Below, piece after piece: positions 1 through 6,984 of a stretch of DNA of 17,007 nt. Every line of letters begins with the position of its first letter. Position 1 is the stretch's first letter. The stretch lies in the NCBI GenBank assembly GCA_012842235.1, contig DUTE01000310.1:1-17007 (forward strand), written 5' to 3'. Below the pieces are notes generated by a model. The model saw nothing but the letters and a program-made list of their open reading frames with translations. It made no database searches and was not told the origin of the DNA. The DNA is from Bacillota bacterium. GTDB lineage: Bacteria > Bacillota > DTU065. The position numbers and the translations under genes were made by a program.

Positions 1-1
1 A

Positions 2-490
2 TGGTTAGAATTTGATTGGGAACGTTTGAGCCAGCTAGGTAAAGACAACTATAGGATAGAGATTATCATTCCCTCTAAGATGAATCTTGTTCTAGGGGAT
101 GCTTATGATAAAGTAAAGGTTTTTAACATTAATAGTATTGATGTTAGTGCCAAAGGTGAAGAGATCTACCTTTCAGGTCTAAAAGGATCAGTAAGGGTTA
201 GAGACAATGAAGGCAATATGATTCTAAAAGAAGTAAATGGCGATGTTTGGATTAGCGATGTGGGCGGAAGGGTAGTAGTTGAACAAGTTGTTGGCATAGT
301 AACAGTTGATAGTGAAGCATCACTTGATCTTGTGGTAAAAGAGATTATTGGCGATGTTAATATCTGTGCTAATCGTGGTGGCTTGGCAGAGATAAGAGAT
401 ATTAAAGGCAATGTCTCTGTGTTTGCTAGAGCACCGATTCAAACAGTATGTGACAAAATTAGTGGTTTTCTTCTATTACCTGAATATTAA
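2..490 (+). CDS. beta-helix (DUF4097/putative adhesin-like) protein, 5' end cut off by the window
   Basis: The frame is open from the first base, so the gene almost certainly starts outside the window. The TTG at 26 has no clear ribosome site and I do not take it as the start. The 162 visible residues consist of about five units of roughly 20 residues, each beginning with a G-x-V-x-V/I pattern (KGSVRV, NGDVWI, VGIVTV, IGDVNI, KGNVSV). This spacing fits a right-handed beta-helix such as DUF4097/putative-adhesin domains; a bactofilin-like fold is the main alternative. No membrane segment or anchor is visible at the C terminus. The gene is followed directly by a strong terminator. The fold class is reasonably supported, but the function is unknown and the N terminus cannot be seen. 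Confidence 0.75.
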   Translation, partial: WLEFDWERLSQLGKDNYRIEIIIPSKMNLVLGDAYDKVKVFNINSIDVSAKGEEIYLSGLKGSVRVRDNEGNMILKEVNGDVWISDVGGRVVVEQVVGIVTVDSEASLDLVVKEIIGDVNICANRGGLAEIRDIKGNVSVFARAPIQTVCDKISGFLLLPEY

Positions 491-510
491 AATTAATTAA
501 GTTATTTGTT

Positions 511-552
511 CCTGCTAAGGATAAGGATTATCTTGGCAGGAAATTTTTTTTT
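511..552 (+). terminator. intrinsic terminator after the beta-helix gene
   Basis: The arms CCTGCTAAGGATAA and TTATCTTGGCAGG pair with G-U pairs and one small irregularity, followed by AAATTTTTTTTT. It lies 20 bases after the stop codon and separates the first gene from the next. Confidence 0.8.
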
Positions 553-610
553 GCAAGGAGAATAATGTAAGTATGTTAACCGATTAGCTATTAATAGGGG
601 GGTAAAAAAG

Positions 611-1426
611 GTGACCAAAAGGGTGTTTTTGTCTGTAGTTTTATTGCTAGCGACTTTTTCGTTGATTATTCAAGCAGAAACGATCTCTTCCCAGATACTG
701 CTTCCTGATGGCAATAGTGCACCTTATGCTGAGGTACATGTTGATGGTGAGATTTTCTTTGCAGATGAACTTGGTAATGTGACCTTTGAAGTTCCAACAG
801 GTAAAAAGATTGTTACAGTTAAATGGTTAGCTCTAAGTAGTGAACTGCCAATAGCTAATGAGATGAAATTTAGTAATAAATTATACTATGGAGCCCCTTA
901 CAGTAGCGATGATTTTGAAATAAGTGGCCCAGATATTTGGCAAATAGAAGAGAAAACAATTACAGTATCTAGTGGTTCAGAAACAGTTATATTCTATGAT
1001 GATAGTTTTGCAAACTTTGTTCTTCGAGCTAAAGTAACCATAGATAAGGCTGATCTCTACTATGCTTTTCGTTTTCTTTTTCGAACTACAGAGCCAGGTT
1101 TTAATGGGTATTGCTTTAGTGTCCCTGCTTTAGATGGTTCACAAACATATTTTGCTAGGTATGAAGGGGCATGGAACAAATACGAAGAGATAGTTAAACC
1201 GATGTTTTTAACTTCTAATGCAAAAATGAAAGCAGAATATGAATATGTTATCTTTGCCAAAAACGAGAAGATAATGATATATATGAGGCCAACTACAGAA
1301 AGAAACTACAGAAAGATACTTGATGCCGAAGATAAAACAGAAGGTGCAGTTTTTGATGGAGGTTTTTCTTTGATGTCAAGTTTTGTTGAAGCCAAAATCA
1401 CTGAACTGAGTGTTTTTTCGTATTGA
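611..1426 (+). CDS. secreted two-domain protein: carboxypeptidase-regulatory-like plus concanavalin-like beta-sandwich
   Basis: GTG start with a GGGGGG tract about 8 bases upstream. Residues 1-22 form a signal peptide ending IIQA before ET; no lipobox cysteine is present, so the protein is probably exported and soluble. Residues 26-75 (S-x-Q-I-L-L-P-D-G-N, then A-E-V-H-V-D-G and D-E-L-G-N-V-T-F) resemble the carboxypeptidase regulatory-like / Ig-like fold in which a short decoration loop is followed by D-x-x-G. Residues about 95-271 are beta-rich with aromatic and charged strands, like the LamG/DUF1080 concanavalin-like sandwiches that often bind glycans. No hydrolase catalytic motif was recognised. 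A similar type of sandwich forms the N-terminal part of the DUF4855 protein at 12515. A carbohydrate-binding role at the cell surface is an inference. Confidence 0.75.
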   Translation: MTKRVFLSVVLLLATFSLIIQAETISSQILLPDGNSAPYAEVHVDGEIFFADELGNVTFEVPTGKKIVTVKWLALSSELPIANEMKFSNKLYYGAPYSSDDFEISGPDIWQIEEKTITVSSGSETVIFYDDSFANFVLRAKVTIDKADLYYAFRFLFRTTEPGFNGYCFSVPALDGSQTYFARYEGAWNKYEEIVKPMFLTSNAKMKAEYEYVIFAKNEKIMIYMRPTTERNYRKILDAEDKTEGAVFDGGFSLMSSFVEAKITELSVFSY

Positions 1427-1930
1427 ATCAGCAGTAGTATTGACAGTGGATTAGTAGAAAACATGTTATAAATAAAATTATCATAGATCAAAGCGCTATG
1501 CGCTATTGTTACGACTACAGTTGTGGTAAGATATAAAAGTATAAAAAGTCCAAAAGAAAAAGCGGAACAAATGGAGAATCAATAATATAGAGGGGGTATG
1601 TGCGTCAAAAATACATATTCGTTTATAAAAATGCTTTTAAGGGAATATCTTTAATAAAAAATTGGCTTTGGAGATATAAAAGGTTAAATAACATTGTATA
1701 GGATGGCATAATTTCTTAGTTATGCCATCTTATACCAACTAATTTTAATTTGGATATTTTTGTTAGAAAGTCAGAAAATCAATTATGATACTTTAGAGTT
1801 AGGCAACAGAATTAATAAAAATAATAATTAAAAAGGAAACATACGTTAATTAGAGAAATTTAAGGTAAGAAAACTTTTCCTTTGTTGCTTAAGTTCAAAT
1901 ATACCTCCAATAGGTGTGGGAGGGAAGAAA
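1427..1930. other. about 500-base intergenic region; possible 33-aa ORF and a strong hairpin
   Basis: No long reading frame. It contains a short palindrome AGCGC-TAT-GCGCT at 1492-1504, a purine-rich AGAGGGGG at 1589-1596 just before a GTG-started 33-codon frame (1600-1701), and a near-perfect 15-bp hairpin at 1696-1735 that begins at that frame's stop codon. The remaining stretch up to the ribosome site of the next gene is AT-rich and shows no structure that I can support. Confidence 0.6.
1696..1735 (+). terminator. strong hairpin, probable terminator or RNA stability element
   Basis: GTATAGGATGGCATA pairs with TATGCCATCTTATAC around a 10-base loop, with one G-U pair. The following sequence is only moderately T-rich (ACTAATTTTAATTT), so termination is plausible but not certain. 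It could end the transcript of the gene at 611 or of a small transcript containing 1600-1701. Confidence 0.5.
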
Positions 1931-2473
1931 ATGCCTCAATCAGAGATTCAGAAAACATGGTTTCATTATCCTTTAGTTAAAAAATTATGGATCTCTTTTT
2001 TATCTGGTGTAATAGTGGCTTTGTTAGTAGAAGCAGTAGTGTTTTTATATATCTTAGGTGCTTTTGCTTACAAGGAGTTTTTTTGGAATAATATAGAAAT
2101 AGCCAACGAGATAATCGATATTAGCCAAAGCAATATCAATTCTGTTGAGGAATTTTTACAGATTTGTTTAGTATGGCTGCTTATCTCTGGGTTTCTTAAT
2201 ATGTTTCGCGAAGGTTTGGGAAGTGTTACTCTGCAATTTTTAGGTTTTGAAATGGCTTATGGTTACTCTAATGCTTTTGTTGCTTTAGTGCTAGGATTAA
2301 GTTTTTGGGTTTGGTTTCAAAGACTTAATAAAGGTTCGTGGGCTTCAGTGTGGATTTGGATACTGACAATTGTTGCATCACTAGTTCTTACACTAGTGTA
2401 TACTGGGCTTTGCGAGACCGTGAGAAATGTTATCTTAGATAGGGCAGATGGAGCAGAAAAAGAAAAGAGCTAA
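1931..2473 (+). CDS. small integral membrane protein, family not recognised
   Basis: The frame opens at a GTG at 1916, but the ATG at 1931 is preferred because GGGAGG lies 7 bases upstream of it. The 180-aa product has hydrophobic segments at about 21-44, 75-90 (short), 112-130 and 138-160, and a charged cytoplasmic-type tail (RADGAEKEKS). The loop at 45-75 is acidic and predicted outside or in a re-entrant position. There is no signal peptide cleavage site and no transporter or enzyme motif that I recognise. A terminator-like hairpin follows 32 bases after the stop codon, so it is probably transcribed alone. Coding status is well supported by the ribosome site and the regular hydrophobic pattern; function unknown. 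Confidence 0.8.
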   Translation: MPQSEIQKTWFHYPLVKKLWISFLSGVIVALLVEAVVFLYILGAFAYKEFFWNNIEIANEIIDISQSNINSVEEFLQICLVWLLISGFLNMFREGLGSVTLQFLGFEMAYGYSNAFVALVLGLSFWVWFQRLNKGSWASVWIWILTIVASLVLTLVYTGLCETVRNVILDRADGAEKEKS

Positions 2474-2505
2474 AGCCAATGAGCTTATTAGAAACTAGGA
2501 TAAAA

Positions 2506-2532
2506 AAAGCGGGTGCAAGCCCGCTTTCTCTG
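2506..2532 (+). terminator. intrinsic terminator after the four-segment membrane protein
   Basis: AAAGCGGG pairs perfectly with CCCGCTTT around TGCAAG, followed by a mixed pyrimidine run (CTCTG). The T-tract is weak, so termination efficiency is uncertain. Confidence 0.65.
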
Positions 2533-2571
2533 TATACTAAGATAGAGTGGTGAGGGGTTGGTGAAGGGTAA

Positions 2572-4320
2572 ATGAATGACAATCCTTTAAGAGAAGATGG
2601 CTCTGTTATTATTTATACTTATGATCAAAACATTTTTTCCTTCAAACGAGAGATTATAGGGTCAGACTTACTTGATAAGATTATTCCTTTGTTTGATCTT
2701 TCAAGTGAAGATCTATATTGGCTTAAAAAAGAAAATATCCCTATTAGCAAGGCTAAGGAGTTTCTTCTTACAGCATCGACATGGCCAAGGAGATTTGGTA
2801 ATAGTTTTCGAGTTGAGGCAGAGCTTAGTTCATTACTAAAAGTAAGTCTATTAGAAGCAGATAAAGATTTCTTATCTTTTGATATAACCTGGCTGACGAA
2901 TCCAGCTTTAATTAAAGAAATATATTCACCTCTTGGCTTTGTTCAATTAAATAATGGGTTGTATTTTGGCGTGTCTCCAGAATATTTGCAATTAGATCTT
3001 CATGAATCAGGCATAAAGGTTTTTCGAGGTGAACGACTAACAAAGTTTTTGCAAAATGAGTGGCCATTATTAAAACCTTTTGCTTTAGCTTCAGATGAAA
3101 AACTCAAAACATTACTTTTGCCTCAGAGTGAAATAGTGCTATCAAAAGATTTAGTTAATAGCATAGAGGAGATTAGTTTATCTGTTAGTGAGAAGAGGCT
3201 TACATTAAAAGATATACCAAATGAGTTTAGTTATTACGACATTATTGAGACAAAGGTAGGTTTTTTAAGCGGCGAACAGCTTGCAAAAGCTGGCATTAGG
3301 CCTTTTAAACGGTATTTTACTGGTTATCCACTTCATGAAAATCCAAAAGAAAAAGTAAGTGACTTCTCTAACAAAGGATTTAAGAGAGTGCAGTCTCCTT
3401 ACGCTTGGTTTTACGATGTTAAGTTTACGAACCTTGAGAACGCTAGTGACATAATGCTTGTAGGGGATGCTAGTTTTACTTACTTAGCTAGACAGCTTGT
3501 GCCAAGTTTTCGTAATGATGTTGAGGTTATAAAAGTAATTAGGGAGATAAAAGATGCTGTTTCTACTAATAACTGTGATAGATCATTTAAAAATTATGTA
3601 GATTGGCGAGAAGATTTTGTTACTACAACAGAGACTAATCAAGAAGCTTTATACTGTCTAATATTTATGCAAGAAATGATTAACGAGTTATTTGAATCCA
3701 CACGTGGCGAAAAACAAAATCTATTTTGGCCATTGTGGCAATGCGTCGCTAAATATGGTAGCAGAGAGGTAAAAGGCAGATTCATCGAAGCTGCTCTTGA
3801 TTGGTCCCTTATCGAGGGCTATTACAATATATATGGTTATATGTCTACCTTGAAAAATGGTTATATGCATAATGCTCTTTTGTGGCAAGCCTTTCTTCCT
3901 GAAAATAGAGAAGACTTAGAACCAGCTATCTGTGCTGAGTTAGCTCTTGAAAGCTTGAATCGCGGTATTTTTGAAAAAAGACCAGAACTTATAGGTGTAG
4001 TTCCTCTTGTTTTTGGGAAAGTAGATGATTATTACCGGCAAACTACAGATGCTTCTTTTCTAGCTAGTTTTCATTCACCATATTTTACAATTAAAGAATA
4101 TAGTCCTTATAAAGATCAGATCTACACAGGTTTTATTGGCAAAGTGATAGTAGCAGAGCTATCACCACTTGTATTACATCAACCATTAGTACAATTTGCC
4201 AAGGACATTTTCAATGCAACTAGTCTACTTCTGACATCATCTAATTTACCTGGAGATATTCAACTTGACCAAAAACTAATTGAGATAATAAGTGAGACAA
4301 TAAAAGAGGCAAATATCTGA
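2572..4320 (+). CDS. 582-aa protein of unknown function with a TerB-N-like segment
   Basis: ATG start with AAGGG 3 bases upstream and GAGGGG further up. The protein is soluble, without a signal peptide or membrane segments, and contains many tryptophans and aromatics. The only family resemblance I see is at residues 335-375, where F-K-N-Y-V-D-W-R-E-D-F is followed by A-L-Y-C-L-I-F-M-Q-E-M-I-N-E-L. This matches the Y-x-x-W-R ... Y-x-x-x-Y-x-x-E-x-I-N pattern that I associate with TerB-N domains, which occur in large proteins linked to tellurite-resistance-type and SNF2-helicase contexts. A following helical segment (D-W-S-L-I-E-G-Y, about 408-415) is consistent but not diagnostic. The N-terminal 250 residues are unassigned, and no TerB or nuclease motif was found. 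The TerB-N call is tentative; the coding call is firm. Confidence 0.85.
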   Translation: MNDNPLREDGSVIIYTYDQNIFSFKREIIGSDLLDKIIPLFDLSSEDLYWLKKENIPISKAKEFLLTASTWPRRFGNSFRVEAELSSLLKVSLLEADKDFLSFDITWLTNPALIKEIYSPLGFVQLNNGLYFGVSPEYLQLDLHESGIKVFRGERLTKFLQNEWPLLKPFALASDEKLKTLLLPQSEIVLSKDLVNSIEEISLSVSEKRLTLKDIPNEFSYYDIIETKVGFLSGEQLAKAGIRPFKRYFTGYPLHENPKEKVSDFSNKGFKRVQSPYAWFYDVKFTNLENASDIMLVGDASFTYLARQLVPSFRNDVEVIKVIREIKDAVSTNNCDRSFKNYVDWREDFVTTTETNQEALYCLIFMQEMINELFESTRGEKQNLFWPLWQCVAKYGSREVKGRFIEAALDWSLIEGYYNIYGYMSTLKNGYMHNALLWQAFLPENREDLEPAICAELALESLNRGIFEKRPELIGVVPLVFGKVDDYYRQTTDASFLASFHSPYFTIKEYSPYKDQIYTGFIGKVIVAELSPLVLHQPLVQFAKDIFNATSLLLTSSNLPGDIQLDQKLIEIISETIKEANI

Positions 4321-4579
4321 TTCCAACTTGTTGAATAAGATAAGAATTATTAAGTTTCACGATGGTTAATAAGCTAAGGGAAGCAGAGAAACACATGATC
4401 TAGAAATGGGTAGGGTAGTGTGATAAGATGCAGTTGATAAAGGAATTATTTAGCAGCTTTTGCTTGGCTAATGAAGATTTTATCCGGTATATGCCATGTT
4501 CTTATAGTTAGAAGGATAATTGCGAAAAAAATGAATTTGCTATACAAAGGTTTTATAAAAACGATTCGGGGTGATATTT

Positions 4580-4978
4580 ATGAGTCCCGCTGTCGTGCAA
4601 CTACGCATAGACATTGGGGGGACTAAACCGGTTAACTGGCGTAGAATTAGAGTGCGTGATGATATGACTCTAACCAGTTTAGTGAATTATTTGTCGATAA
4701 TTTTTGGTTCAGATTGTGGCGTAAATCGTTGTAAGAACTTTATTATGACAAACCCAAAACACAACTTAATGCTTCCTAGAAGAGTATCCCTAAGGTATCT
4801 AAGACTCTACCCAGGTCAAAAGCTTGTTTGGCAAGATGACAATTCAAATCTGTCTTTTACTGCTAAAGTAGAAGCAATTCGTATGTTTGAAGCAGGTGTA
4901 AGTTATCCTATATGCTTAGGTGGTAGTCAAAAGAAGTTTAATAACTCTGTAACAGGAATTAATCACAGTACAAACTAA
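4580..4978 (+). CDS. short pRiA4b ORF-3-like domain protein
   Basis: The ATG at 4580 is preferred over the in-frame GTG at 4571 because GGGGTGAT, a good anti-Shine-Dalgarno match, covers that GTG and sits 4 bases before the ATG. The 132-aa product opens with V-V-Q-L-R-I-D-I-G-G-T-K-P-V-N-W-R-R-I-R-V, the hallmark of plasmid pRiA4b ORF-3-like domains (K-P-x-x-W-R-R), then a helix T-L-T-S-L-V-N-Y-L. It retains the family's late S-Y-P-I-C-L-G-G (108-115). The family's usual histidine-rich centre and its Y-D-F-G-D-x-W motif are replaced by C-K-N-F and V-W-Q-D-D, so the copy is divergent and rather short. The biochemical role of the family is not established. TATACA at 4541 could be its -10 box. 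Confidence 0.75.
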   Translation: MSPAVVQLRIDIGGTKPVNWRRIRVRDDMTLTSLVNYLSIIFGSDCGVNRCKNFIMTNPKHNLMLPRRVSLRYLRLYPGQKLVWQDDNSNLSFTAKVEAIRMFEAGVSYPICLGGSQKKFNNSVTGINHSTN

Positions 4979-5031
4979 GGCAAAATAGATTCAAACAGGC
5001 AAAAGGTAAGATATATGGAGGATCAATACAA

Positions 5032-5397
5032 TTGATTTACTTAATCATAGCTTTAGTTGTTATTGCAGTTATTACTATTGTTGCTATGGTTAGAAGGAAA
5101 ACAGTGTCGTCACAAATATCCTTCGGGCTAGGTCTGTTATTTATCTTTTGTAGTATAATGTTACTTATTCAAGGTGGCAGTATTCAATTAGTGACAGTCG
5201 ATAATGTTGTAGAACTTGAAAAGATCGATATTTCGAAGTTACTTATGCCAGTGATCTTTTTTGTTCTAGGAGTAAGTTTTGTTGTACTAAGTTTTATATC
5301 TAAAAGCATACTAAAAATGAAAAACCTAGCTACAAAAGATCCGTTTGCAGAAGTGGCACCCAAAAAGCAACAAGTCGATGTTAAAAATAATGAATAA
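5032..5397 (+). CDS. small three-segment membrane protein, unknown
   Basis: The TTG start is chosen because GGAGG (5017-5021) lies 10 bases upstream and no in-frame ATG precedes it. The 121-aa product has hydrophobic segments at about 2-20, 29-47 and 70-91, a short loop rich in V, D and E between the second and third, and a charged C-terminal tail (K-K-Q-Q-V-D-V-K-N-N-E) probably in the cytoplasm. No recognised motif. A terminator follows 8 bases after the stop codon. It begins 53 bases after the pRiA4b-like gene with no terminator between them, so the two may be co-transcribed. Function unknown. Confidence 0.75.
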   Translation: MIYLIIALVVIAVITIVAMVRRKTVSSQISFGLGLLFIFCSIMLLIQGGSIQLVTVDNVVELEKIDISKLLMPVIFFVLGVSFVVLSFISKSILKMKNLATKDPFAEVAPKKQQVDVKNNE

Positions 5398-5404
5398 AAT
5401 TGGC

Positions 5405-5431
5405 AAGAGGGCAAAGAGCCCTTTTGTTTTT
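5405..5431 (+). terminator. intrinsic terminator after the three-segment membrane protein
   Basis: AAGAGGGC pairs with GCCCTTTT (one G-U pair) around AAAGA, followed by GTTTTT. Confidence 0.75.
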
Positions 5432-5762
5432 GTGGATCAGGACTATTATCTTATCTTTTAGGGAATGTAGTTTATAACCATACAATTCTGTGTTATAATT
5501 ACTACAATAAACGATGCTAGTTGTTTACTTGAGATTTCTTTATAGCTAGTAAAATGAAATATAGCGGTAGTGATGTCAAGCTAGATGAGTAAGATTTGAT
5601 TTAACTGCTATGGGAAAAATGTTTTTAACAAAAATAAAAAGGGTAATAATATTATAGGTAAAGTGTTCTGTTCAACAACATCTATGGATTTATGACCAAG
5701 AAAAAATGTGCTTTACATGTTTTAGAGGTATTTTGGCATTCTAAAACAGAGGAGTGACGAAA
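5432..5762 (+). other. long untranslated leader of the 55-aa gene
   Basis: About 330 bases without a convincing gene. A good promoter lies at 5471-5499, which would give a leader of about 250 bases before the start codon at 5763. The leader contains only very short frames (11-12 codons). Just upstream of the ribosome site, TTTTAGA (5721-5727) and TCTAAAA (5740-5746) form an inverted repeat around a 12-base spacer. A weaker second promoter (TTAACA, 16 bases, TAATAT) may lie near 5625-5652. No known riboswitch class was recognised. Confidence 0.5.
5471..5499 (+). promoter_or_regulatory. sigma-A-type promoter with extended -10
   Basis: TTTATA (5471-5476), a 17-base spacer, then TGT-TATAAT (-10 hexamer at 5494-5499, with an extended TG). 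The -10 box is a perfect match and the spacing is optimal. It would start transcription near 5506, towards the 55-aa gene. Confidence 0.6.
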
Positions 5763-5930
5763 ATGGCTAGATCCTTAGATAGGAAACTTGAAAAGAATTT
5801 ATTAGAAATCAAAACCCCAGAGGACCTTGAGGAGTTACTTTACCGAATCTACCCTGAGGATGCTAGTTTTCAACATCATGTGAACTCAAAAATCTATGAT
5901 CATTATATAGAGTTAGTTTACAAATACTGA
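5763..5930 (+). CDS. 55-aa hypothetical protein
   Basis: ATG start with AGAGGAG (5748-5754) 8 bases upstream, one of the best ribosome sites in the window. It encodes 55 residues with balanced charge: M-A-R-S-L-D-R-K-L-E-K-N-L-L-E-I, then T-P-E-D-L-E-E-L-L-Y-R-I-Y-P-E-D, then an aromatic-rich end (Y-D-H-Y-I-E-L-V-Y-K-Y). It looks like two or three short amphipathic helices, soluble, with no cysteines. A strong promoter lies upstream with a long leader, and a perfect terminator lies about 50 bases downstream, so it forms a self-contained transcription unit. I do not recognise the family. The frame's composition and signals make it a real small gene. Confidence 0.75.
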   Translation: MARSLDRKLEKNLLEIKTPEDLEELLYRIYPEDASFQHHVNSKIYDHYIELVYKY

Positions 5931-5982
5931 TAAGATTTATCTTAAAAACCAGTCTTTGTGGAGATGTGTGAAATGGGGAAGA

Positions 5983-6026
5983 AAACACCGCTATGTAATT
6001 TCAAGCATAGCGGTGTTTCTTTTTTT
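5983..6026 (+). terminator. intrinsic terminator after the 55-aa gene
   Basis: AAACACCGCTATG pairs perfectly (13 bp) with CATAGCGGTGTTT around a 10-base loop, followed by CTTTTTTT. Textbook form. Confidence 0.92.
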
Positions 6027-6059
6027 CGCCAAAAAAATGTTAAAAGGGCCAAAGAACGA

Positions 6060-6065
6060 TATAAT
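6060..6065 (+). promoter_or_regulatory. candidate -10 box for the gene at 6115
   Basis: A perfect TATAAT about 50 bases before the start codon and just after the preceding terminator. No good -35 hexamer lies at 16-18 bases upstream (TGTTAA is poor), so the promoter may be weak or may need an activator. Confidence 0.4.
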
Positions 6066-6114
6066 GACTGTAGTCTCATAGATAGATCATAATATCTCTT
6101 AAGGAGCGAAGCAC

Positions 6115-6675
6115 ATGGTTATAATTCTTTCTATGATAGTAATTATTAAACTGGTAACAATAACTGCTCCATTTAAGTCTCGAGTTAGAAGAAGAACTTT
6201 TAATCTGTTTTTAGCATTAGGTATGTCTGCAGCTATGGTTATTTGGGTACTTCCAGATGCGGTAGACATGATGAGGTGGTTTGCAGAAATTGGAGAAAAT
6301 GCAGGGGTAGCCCTACCAGAAGCTTTTGATGATTTCCCTCTCGTTTGGGTTTTTTGGCAAGCAATACCAGTTCTATTATTTGCCGTGTGGGATTATAATC
6401 CAAACACAGAATGGCTAGGGGGCCGTTTAGCCATTATTAACGATGGTTCACTAGGTATACGTCATTCTATTTTAGTTGATAGAGCAAGTGGTCAAACTCT
6501 TTTAGTTGATGTAGATAGAGCACAAATGTTTCAAGATAAAATCTACCTTACTGCATCAGGACATTATTTTTTAATTGACCTTAAGACTATGAAGATAATT
6601 GCTTTTGAAAAAGCACGAGACATTCCTCAAGAATATAAAAAAGGTTTTAGGTCCATTTGTTGGCCTCTTTGGTAA
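6115..6675 (+). CDS. membrane protein with soluble C-terminal domain, unknown; 3' end possibly frameshifted
   Basis: ATG start with AAGGAG 8 bases upstream. The 186-aa product has hydrophobic segments at about 2-18, 30-47 and 74-92, with a basic patch R-V-R-R-R-T after the first. An acidic loop (about 57-73) lies between the second and third. Residues 95-186 look like a small soluble beta-rich domain (L-G-G-R-L-A-I-I-N-D-G-S-L-G-I). No family recognised. The last ten residues, G-F-R-S-I-C-W-P-L-W, are unlike the rest. Immediately after an A6 run, the next frame (+1) reads V-L-G-P-F-V-G-L-F-G-K-L-L-G-K-Q with codon use like the gene's own, so a one-base indel or a recoding event near 6638-6646 is possible. 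Terminator downstream at 6748. Confidence 0.75.
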   Translation: MVIILSMIVIIKLVTITAPFKSRVRRRTFNLFLALGMSAAMVIWVLPDAVDMMRWFAEIGENAGVALPEAFDDFPLVWVFWQAIPVLLFAVWDYNPNTEWLGGRLAIINDGSLGIRHSILVDRASGQTLLVDVDRAQMFQDKIYLTASGHYFLIDLKTMKIIAFEKARDIPQEYKKGFRSICWPLW

Positions 6676-6944
6676 GCTTCTTGGTAAACAGGTTAGAAAA
6701 ACGAGTTTTACCAAGATTTTACAGCTACCATTTTATACTTCGATCTTAAAAGAGCCTCTGCTTTTCTTTCTTAAGAAGGCTCTTTTTTGTACATATGGTT
6801 TGTGTAGTTCTAGACTAGTAGGGAGTACGAAAAAAGAAGGTAGTATTGGCTACAATGACAAAAAAACCTATTGAAGGCAGAAAAACAATTCCACTTAACT
6901 GAGGTATCATGAGAGATCTAGTGTACATGTACTGAAATATTTAT
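6676..6944. other. gap between convergent genes: inverted repeat, no supported gene
   Basis: CTTGGTAAA (about 6679-6687) and TTTACCAAG (about 6708-6716) form an inverted repeat around some 20 bases just after the stop codon. The terminator at 6748-6788 follows. From 6789 to about 6944 I see no gene, promoter or repeat. Apart from the possible read-on of the preceding gene discussed elsewhere, the frames here are not supported. Confidence 0.5.
6748..6788 (+). terminator. intrinsic terminator downstream of the gene at 6115
   Basis: AAAAGAGCCT pairs with AGGCTCTTTT across a 19-base pyrimidine-rich loop, and the T-run continues to TTTTTT. Its position 70 bases after the annotated stop codon leaves room for a slightly longer reading frame. 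Confidence 0.75.
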
Positions 6945-6984
6945 CAAAAAGCTCCTAGTATTGGCTATTACTAAGAGTCTTTAA
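6945..6984 (-). terminator. intrinsic terminator of the 4Fe-4S protein gene
   Basis: On the minus strand AAAGACTCTTAGTA pairs with TACTAGGAGCTTT (one bulge, one G-U pair) around an 8-base loop, followed by a T-run. The 5' arm overlaps the stop codon of the gene by two to three bases. Confidence 0.75.

Noticed and set aside
4428..4511. 27-codon ORF between the TerB-N-like and pRiA4b-like genes
   Set aside because: No ribosome site at a sensible distance, and composition not clearly protein-like.
6599..6874. 91-codon plus-strand ORF overlapping the end of the gene at 6115
   Set aside because: No ribosome site, and it runs through a strong terminator. Its first part is discussed as a possible frameshifted continuation rather than as a gene.
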